This document shows positions 59,052 through 64,000 of a DNA stretch of 64,000 nucleotides, piece after piece; positions within the stretch are counted from its first letter, which is position 1, and every line of letters begins with the position of its first letter. The DNA is from Alkalimonas amylolytica (GTDB lineage: Bacteria; Pseudomonadota; Gammaproteobacteria; Enterobacterales; Alteromonadaceae), in NCBI RefSeq assembly GCF_900107845.1, contig NZ_FNRM01000001.1, positions 553,209 through 617,208 of the forward strand, given 5' to 3'. The position numbers were made by a program, and so were the translations under genes. A model generated the notes under the pieces. That model ran no database searches, was not told the origin of the DNA, and saw nothing but the letters and a program-made list of their open reading frames with translations.

Positions 59052-59897
59052 TCAGGCAGTGTCAGTTGTGGTGCTTAAGCGGACGCCTTCTAAATAGGCA
59101 TAGAGTTGCTCGGTAAAAAAACCATGCATCAAAAAACGCTGGCTGAGATTCCAAGGGCCCACCAGATAATGCGGATGCTTGTTGTAAGCCATCTCGGCTA
59201 GCTTGGGGTTACCAACCAGATCACCGATACGCAATGCGATGGACTGATCCAGATTAAAGCCATTGATGGCATCACGGTATTGTTCCCGCGTGAGCAGCAG
59301 GCAAAATAAACACATAAAAAGTGCATGCGCGCTTTCAAAATCCAGCCACTGTGTCCACTTCTCTGCAAATTCAAAGTCCGCCATTTGCACTGGCTGCCAG
59401 TGCTGCCAGCTCAGTTGTTCCACCGGCAAGGGCTTGGCTGGATGGTGCCAGGCACCAAGCTCTGCGAACAAACGAAACAATTGCTGATCATGCTCGACAA
59501 AACTGGCATCCCGCATATCATCGATGCTTTTCGGATAGAGCTGCACCGGCTGGTAATCCTCAACCGGGCTGTTGGCGGCCAGAAAGTTCAGCACATTGGA
59601 TTCGGTGGCATAGTGGCGTAGGATCAACAAATTGGCTTCTTTACTGACAAAATGGCGGCAAAACCAACAAATCAGCCGCTGCAAACTCTGGTGCGCACTG
59701 AACTGAGGCAGCGGCAAGCGCTTAAAAAACCAAATCAGGTGCAACAGGATGGCAAACACAAACTGCAGCAAGGGCCGGATGCCCCAGCGCAGCGGATTTT
59801 GCAAATCTTTTAACCATAAATCCAGCGCAGTCTGCTCAATAGGCAGTGAGTTATCACGGGCAATGGCTTGCAAATAGGCGCTGGGTTTACTGGCCAT
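59052..59897 (-). CDS. Unknown protein, last gene of the four-gene cluster
   Basis: A 281-residue protein without a signal peptide; one hydrophobic stretch near residues 45-65 (RPLLQFVFAILLHLIWFF) and another near 190-205 (ALFMCLFCLLL) suggest membrane association. Several conserved-looking His and Glu residues (RHYATES, VEHDQQLF, GAWHHPAK) are present but no family is recognised. The ATG at 59897 overlaps the preceding gene by 11 bases, so translation is coupled. A much longer frame upstream is only the opposite phase of that gene. Confidence 0.7.
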   Translation of the reverse strand: MASKPSAYLQAIARDNSLPIEQTALDLWLKDLQNPLRWGIRPLLQFVFAILLHLIWFFKRLPLPQFSAHQSLQRLICWFCRHFVSKEANLLILRHYATESNVLNFLAANSPVEDYQPVQLYPKSIDDMRDASFVEHDQQLFRLFAELGAWHHPAKPLPVEQLSWQHWQPVQMADFEFAEKWTQWLDFESAHALFMCLFCLLLTREQYRDAINGFNLDQSIALRIGDLVGNPKLAEMAYNKHPHYLVGPWNLSQRFLMHGFFTEQLYAYLEGVRLSTTTDTA

Positions 59898-60579
59898 GTT
59901 CCACCTCTTCCAATTGCAGGCAATACAGCCTGGCAACAACTTTAGCCGTGCGGACAATGGCCGCCAATTGCTCTGGCGTGCTGCATACCCGATCCAACAG
60001 CTGATACAGCTCCTGCATATGGTGCTCGTCCTGCGAGCCGTGGTAGCGCATAAAGCGGGTACAGTTGCTATCACAGCCGGTGGCCTGTTCGATTTGCCCG
60101 GCCCAACTGGAGGCCATTTTCTGACCCAAGCCTTCAATAATCCACATGGCACCGACTAAATCGACCGGATTCGGCTGACTGGCCCGATACATAATAAAGC
60201 CATGCAAGGCTTCCGAGCCGATGTTAGCCGCTCTGGTGGCTGCATGAATGGCCGCCAGCTGGCCGCCTGCGGCGACAAAATCCTGCTCCAGCATTTCATA
60301 ATCCCGGTGCTCATCGCGGGCATGGCCGATAATGGCAGAGCGTACATCGCTGTATTCGCGATCAAAGCTGGAGGCGCAACGACTGATCCAGCGCGAACCC
60401 TCAATCACTTGCTGACGCCAATGCAGCAACAACTTTTGGTAATCGTCCAGCGAGAACTGGCCACGTTGCAGGCGCTGCAACAAAGGGATACGCCCGAGCT
60501 GACGCTCGAAATCAAACCAAACACGCATCAGGGCCTGCAAACCTTGTTGGGCAACCTCACTCTTAATGGCTTCCGACAT
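59887..60579 (-). CDS. Haem-oxygenase-fold di-iron oxidase candidate
   Basis: A 230-residue all-helical protein of the iron-containing redox enzyme / TenA-PqqC-like superfamily. Possible iron ligands: Glu in VIEGSRW, GHARDEHRDYEML, Glu in MWIIEGLGQKM and the C-terminal RYHGSQDEHHMQEL. These spaced E, H-x3-H, E and H-x3-D/E-x-H groups fit the di-iron oxidase (UndA, SznF-like) pattern. ATG 60579 has a good AGGAG site and lies 14 bases after the ketosynthase stop. Substrate unknown; a fatty-acyl or ketosynthase-derived product is plausible from context. Confidence 0.72.
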   Translation of the reverse strand: MSEAIKSEVAQQGLQALMRVWFDFERQLGRIPLLQRLQRGQFSLDDYQKLLLHWRQQVIEGSRWISRCASSFDREYSDVRSAIIGHARDEHRDYEMLEQDFVAAGGQLAAIHAATRAANIGSEALHGFIMYRASQPNPVDLVGAMWIIEGLGQKMASSWAGQIEQATGCDSNCTRFMRYHGSQDEHHMQELYQLLDRVCSTPEQLAAIVRTAKVVARLYCLQLEEVEHGQ

Positions 60580-60593
60580 CCGGCTCTCCTTGT

Positions 60594-61691
60594 TCAATCC
60601 ATCACGGTTAACTGCATATAGACCGTATTAAAGCGGCCGCTTTCTGGCACCATGCACAAAATAGTATCACCCGGCTGATAGCTCTGAGTTCGTCTGAATT
60701 CATCCAGCATAATAAAGATTGAAGCACAACCCGTATTGCCTCTGTGGTACAGGTTGCTGTACCACTTCTCTTCCGCCAACCCCACTCCGGCTTGTTGCAT
60801 CATGTCAAAAATCTTACTTTTGAAGTAATGCGATGAATAATGACAGAGCACGTGATCAACACGTTCAGGCTGAATAAGGCCTTCAGCAATAAGTCGCAAG
60901 TAACCATCGACCCCCAGCTGCACAATAGCATCCAGTACCCGAACATCTTGCCTGAGTAACAAAGCACCGGCTGCCTCCGCCTCGGCGTAGCTCGGGTAAT
61001 CTTGCCAGCTACGATTTTCATTGGGTGCCTGCCCCACGCTCATACACACCGGGTAGGCATCGGCATGGGAAAAACCCCGGATCCAATCAATGCGAAAACT
61101 GCCTGCTCTGGGACTACTCTCCAGCAACAAAGCCCCGGCGCCATCGGACAGCATCCAGCGTAAAAACTCTGCATTAAAATCCAGCTCGGCTCCAGCCACT
61201 TCGTACCGTCGCGCTTTAAATAACCGCGAGGTCAGTTCGCTGGCCACCACCATGGCAGTACTGTGCTCACCGGCCAGAATACCGGTATAGGCTGCTTTGA
61301 GCGCCATCATGCTGCTGGAGCAAATACCATGACTGGTATGCAGCTCCACATCGGCCAGCTGCAACTCGGCCTGCACCATAGAGCCAAAACCAGGCAGTAC
61401 CAGATCGCCCTGACTGGTCGCAGCACTGAGCATAGTAAGTTGTGATTTGCCGATAAAGCTGTCTGCTAAGCAATTCTCAACCGCTTTGGCAGCCATACCA
61501 CTGTTGGAAAACAAGGTGCGATGCTCTGCATCGATCGCATAGTGGCGTTGCTGAATGCCATTGGATTGCAAAATACGCCGCCGTAACCGGCTTGGCTTGC
61601 CATGCACCAAGCCGAGGATCGACTCCATCTCGTCATTGCTAATGGCCGGGCCCGGCAAAAAGTGCCCGGTACTGCTGATGTACACACTCAC
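60594..61691 (-). CDS. Ketoacyl-ACP synthase III-like enzyme
   Basis: A 365-residue thiolase-fold enzyme of the FabH/KSIII type. The catalytic triad is intact by alignment of motifs: Cys124 in TSHGICSSSMMALK, His284 in VLCHYSSHYF and Asn319 in YHRGNTGCASI. Several Ser/Gly differences from FabH and an unusual MVVASELTSRLFKARR stretch indicate a secondary-metabolism member rather than the housekeeping FabH. The GTG start overlaps the stop of the preceding membrane gene (GTGA). It presumably condenses a fatty-acyl thioester with a malonyl or ketoacyl unit; the product is unknown. Confidence 0.82.
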   Translation of the reverse strand: MSVYISSTGHFLPGPAISNDEMESILGLVHGKPSRLRRRILQSNGIQQRHYAIDAEHRTLFSNSGMAAKAVENCLADSFIGKSQLTMLSAATSQGDLVLPGFGSMVQAELQLADVELHTSHGICSSSMMALKAAYTGILAGEHSTAMVVASELTSRLFKARRYEVAGAELDFNAEFLRWMLSDGAGALLLESSPRAGSFRIDWIRGFSHADAYPVCMSVGQAPNENRSWQDYPSYAEAEAAGALLLRQDVRVLDAIVQLGVDGYLRLIAEGLIQPERVDHVLCHYSSHYFKSKIFDMMQQAGVGLAEEKWYSNLYHRGNTGCASIFIMLDEFRRTQSYQPGDTILCMVPESGRFNTVYMQLTVMD

Positions 61692-62254
61692 GCTGCTGTC
61701 CTTTTCTGCAGATAGACCCGGACACAACGCACGTTCTCTTCCAGATAAGGCAGTACGCACACCAGCAGCATAAATCCAAGGTAATACAGCAAGTAACTAT
61801 CCCCACCATGGGCATAAGGCATGCGCTGGAACTGAAACTGTCCTTGCCAGTCCAGAGTGACCAGTTGGATAAATACCGGGAAGTTGATCACGATAATCAG
61901 CAACAACATAAACAGCGGCAAGGTGGCCAGATAATTGTGGGCATGCATTTCCCAGATACTGATGTGTCGTCTGGGCGCTGCATAATGCACATCGTAATGT
62001 GCCACCAGTTCATGTGCCAACCAGGCCAGCAGACAAATCAACATAATCAGCACATTCACCTGAAACAACAGGCACAACAAAATAGGAATCGCCATTTGGA
62101 TCCCCATCAATGAATGCACCAGCGATTCCTTCACACCAGAAGTGTGCTCAATGTGGGTAGCCCGATGGCAGCACCAATCAATAAAGCCTGCAACCCCCCA
62201 TAGGGGAAGGAATACATAGAGCATCAACTGAATTAATAAGTCACTGGTTTGCAA
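61688..62254 (-). CDS. Integral-membrane histidine-box protein, fatty-acid hydroxylase-like
   Basis: A 188-residue protein with about four to five transmembrane helices and three His clusters on predicted cytosolic sides: DWCCHRATHIEH, HELVAHYDVHYAAPRRH and WEMHAHNYL. This arrangement resembles the di-iron centres of membrane fatty-acid hydroxylases and desaturases. Start is TTG 62254 with AAAGGA about ten bases upstream; an internal ATG at 62224 would cut into the first helix. First gene of the cluster, coupled to the ketosynthase by a four-base overlap. Confidence 0.68.
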   Translation of the reverse strand: MQTSDLLIQLMLYVFLPLWGVAGFIDWCCHRATHIEHTSGVKESLVHSLMGIQMAIPILLCLLFQVNVLIMLICLLAWLAHELVAHYDVHYAAPRRHISIWEMHAHNYLATLPLFMLLLIIVINFPVFIQLVTLDWQGQFQFQRMPYAHGGDSYLLYYLGFMLLVCVLPYLEENVRCVRVYLQKRTAA

Positions 62255-62471
62255 AGCGACTTCATCCTTTGAATAGCTTTTTTCTTTATACTAAATGAAA
62301 GGTGACAACTTGCCCAGCACCGGTTGTGTGTGAGGCCATGAAAGCTACGACAGCACTTCGAGTTGCACTTTGCCATGGCCACATCCAACCACCGTTAGGA
62401 GGATGCAGCCAATAGGCTTTTGCTACCACTTATGGCATGATTCGAGGCCCCCCCTAAGACAGGACTTTTTG

Positions 62472-63380
62472 ATGCCAGCCTATCGCTCAAGCGCGTTGTT
62501 TATGGCCCTAACATGGCTGGTTACGGCTGCACAGCCAGCAGCCGGCATAACGGAGCCTCCTGAAATGCCCACGAATACACCACTGACGAAGCCAGCAGAG
62601 AAGGTGGTGCCGCTGAACCATCTGCCCGCACTGCGGGGCGACTATTTTAAGCTGCACTCCGAAACCGTTGGCCGTGCCTTTCATATTTATATCCGTTTGC
62701 CAGAAGGCTACGACAGCAACGCCGATACCCAGTACCCGGTAGTCTACCTGCTGGATGGCGACTCTTTATTTCCAATTCTGGCGGCGAATCATTTATTTCT
62801 CACCTATGACGACCAGTTGCCGGAAGCCATCGTGGTTGGCATTGCCTATGGTGGTTTTGCACCGGAGATAAATAAAAGGCACCTGGACTTTACCCCTGGT
62901 GCAGCGGATGGGGTAGCTGGCGAGGGAGCAGCCGCTTTATTTGTGCAGTTTTTAAAACATGATCTGCTGCCCGAAGTGGAAAGCCGTTACCGGGCCGATG
63001 CCAGCAGGCGTGTGCTGTTTGGACAAAGTCGTGGGGGGACCATGGTACTCTACTCAGCTTTTACCGAGCCGGATTTATTCTGGGGCCGTATTGCCAGCAA
63101 TCCGGCCTTTCGGCCTGGTAGCGAATTCTTTTACACCACACCTGCCAGCGCCAGTCGCAATGATTTACACCTGATGGTCACCAGCGGCACAGCCGACCGG
63201 CCGCAGCTGGTTGCCGACGCCAGAGCCTGGTTCGCTCACTGGCAAAGCCTTGACAAGCTGCCATGGCAGCTAGAGTTAAAGGTAATTGAAGGGGGTACCC
63301 ACGCCGCCGACAGCCCGGCCAGCTACCGCAGCGGCCTGCGCTGGCTATTTCAGCTGACGACAGAGCAAGCGCCGCAATAG
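62472..63380 (+). CDS. Secreted alpha/beta hydrolase, esterase (Fes/IroE-like superfamily)
   Basis: A 302-residue exported hydrolase: signal peptide (about 1-25, AQPAAG), then an esterase-D-type domain. The nucleophile elbow is FGQSRGGTM, the strand VVYLLDGDSLFP is typical of the putative-esterase family, and the His is in EGGTHAADS. The ATG at 62472 is preferred because it gives the leader; upstream codons lack support. Divergent from the ketosynthase cluster with a 217-base gap between. Substrate unknown; possibilities include siderophore esters or lipid products. Confidence 0.78.
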   Translation: MPAYRSSALFMALTWLVTAAQPAAGITEPPEMPTNTPLTKPAEKVVPLNHLPALRGDYFKLHSETVGRAFHIYIRLPEGYDSNADTQYPVVYLLDGDSLFPILAANHLFLTYDDQLPEAIVVGIAYGGFAPEINKRHLDFTPGAADGVAGEGAAALFVQFLKHDLLPEVESRYRADASRRVLFGQSRGGTMVLYSAFTEPDLFWGRIASNPAFRPGSEFFYTTPASASRNDLHLMVTSGTADRPQLVADARAWFAHWQSLDKLPWQLELKVIEGGTHAADSPASYRSGLRWLFQLTTEQAPQ

Positions 63381-63390
63381 TAACCATAAA

Positions 63391-63416
63391 AAAACGGCCA
63401 CAGGAGTGGCCGTTTT
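63391..63416. terminator. Bidirectional terminator between the esterase gene and tdh
   Basis: Stem AAACGGCCAC / GTGGCCGTTT with loop AGGA and flanking A and T runs. Confidence 0.9.
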
Positions 63417-63436
63417 GGAGAAGACAGTAACGCAGC

Positions 63437-64000
63437 TTAACACCAGTTCAGGATCACTTTACCGGATTGGCCGGAGCACATAATATCGAAGCCTTCCTGA
63501 TAGTTATCGACTGGCATTTCATGGGTGATCATCGGGCTTAAATCGAGGCCGGACTGAATCAGGCTGGCCATTTTGTACCAGGTTTCGAACATCTCGCGGC
63601 CATAGATGCCTTTGATGATTAAGCCTTTAAAAATCACCTGATTCCAGTCCACCGCCATATCGGATGGTGGAATACCGAGCATGGCAATTTTGCCGCCATG
63701 GTTCATGGTGCTCAGCATGCTGTTAAAGGCCGAAGGCACACCAGACATTTCCAGGCCTACATCAAAGCCTTCGGTCATGCCCAGCTCTTTCATCACATCG
63801 GTCAGCTTTTCTTTGCTGACATCCACTGCTCGGGTCGCCCCCATGTCCAGCGCCAGCTGCAAGCGGTATGGATTGACATCGGTAATCACCACGTGACGAG
63901 CACCGACATGGCGGGCAACAGCCGCCGCCATAATACCAATAGGGCCAGCGCCAGTAATCAGCACATCCTCGCCGACCAAATCAAACGACAGCGCGGTATG
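63437..64000 (-). CDS. tdh: L-threonine 3-dehydrogenase (5' part outside window)
   Basis: Zinc-dependent, NAD-linked oxidation of threonine to 2-amino-3-ketobutyrate. The C-terminal 187 codons are present and the frame runs off the window edge at 64000. Visible parts: the Rossmann NAD fold ([29 protein letters not shown]), [11 protein letters not shown], and [15 protein letters not shown], all very close to E. coli Tdh. kbl would be expected upstream. Confidence 0.95.
   Translation of the reverse strand, partial: HTALSFDLVGEDVLITGAGPIGIMAAAVARHVGARHVVITDVNPYRLQLALDMGATRAVDVSKEKLTDVMKELGMTEGFDVGLEMSGVPSAFNSMLSTMNHGGKIAMLGIPPSDMAVDWNQVIFKGLIIKGIYGREMFETWYKMASLIQSGLDLSPMITHEMPVDNYQEGFDIMCSGQSGKVILNWC

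Noticed and set aside
59898-60152. N-terminal extension of the last cluster gene
   Set aside because: The extra codons are the alternative phase of the di-iron oxidase gene; the residues (Cys/Arg/Ser-rich) look non-coding and ATG 59897 is well placed.

Overview
The window looks like a chromosomal segment of a gammaproteobacterium from the Alteromonadales-like branch (the Rheinheimera / Alishewanella / Arsukibacterium type is my best guess, from memory of gene order and protein style, not from a search). The evidence is near-E. coli order in several housekeeping blocks, a polar-flagellum motX next to rnr, aroQ-accB-accC, dusB-fis, and a NagR-type operator at nagB. Coding density is high, base composition is balanced to slightly GC-rich, and almost all genes have recognisable families.

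Layout. 1-5.1 kb: end of ntrC, a cpxP-like gene divergent from cpxR-cpxA with tandem CpxR half-sites between them, and a lysophospholipase-like gene. 5.1-12.7 kb: trmL, a degenerate GGDEF-EAL protein, then the conserved secB/grxC/yibN block divergent from gpmI-envC-yibQ. 12.7-22 kb: rpoH, an EAL-HDOD gene, ftsX-ftsE-ftsY, rsmD, rnr (broken by an in-frame amber codon) and motX. 22-39.8 kb: an S41-peptidase lipoprotein, purA, a PLP enzyme, hflC-hflK-hflX-hfq-miaA-mutL-amidase-tsaE, queG, tRNA-Gly, orn, rsgA, psd, a GDPD phosphodiesterase and a MerC-like protein. 39.9-46.9 kb: small unknowns, an Aer-like chemoreceptor, and an accessory patch downstream of groEL. 46.9-59 kb: dsbD, aroQ-accB-accC, prmA, an AztD-like zinc lipoprotein behind a Zur-type box, dusB-fis, purH, acylphosphatase, an NlpE/META lipoprotein and nagB. 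59-62.3 kb: a compact unassigned four-gene cluster (membrane histidine-box protein, ketosynthase III, haem-oxygenase-fold di-iron oxidase candidate, unknown protein). 62.4-64 kb: a secreted esterase and the start of tdh.

The most unusual parts are these. (1) A truncated group II intron whose 3' end (domains V and VI) joins exactly at the last base of a groEL stop-codon copy. The groEL terminator is duplicated as a perfect 58-bp direct repeat, and two unknown genes lie between the copies. (2) A canonical CIRCE operator directly upstream of rpoH, while groESL has a sigma-32-type promoter and no CIRCE, suggesting an HrcA to RpoH to GroE cascade. (3) The four-gene lipid or polyketide-like cluster at 59-62 kb. 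(4) A single in-frame TAG that splits RNase R. (5) Zur-type sites at an AztD-like lipoprotein gene and, more weakly, at a MerC-like gene.

Functional themes are envelope stress and secretion (Cpx, NlpE-like, SecB, DsbD, EnvC, FtsEX, FtsY), heat shock (RpoH, GroESL, HflKC, HflX), RNA metabolism (Hfq, MiaA, RNase R, Orn, QueG, TrmL, DusB, RsmD) and central biosynthesis (PurA, PurH, AccBC, AroQ, Psd).
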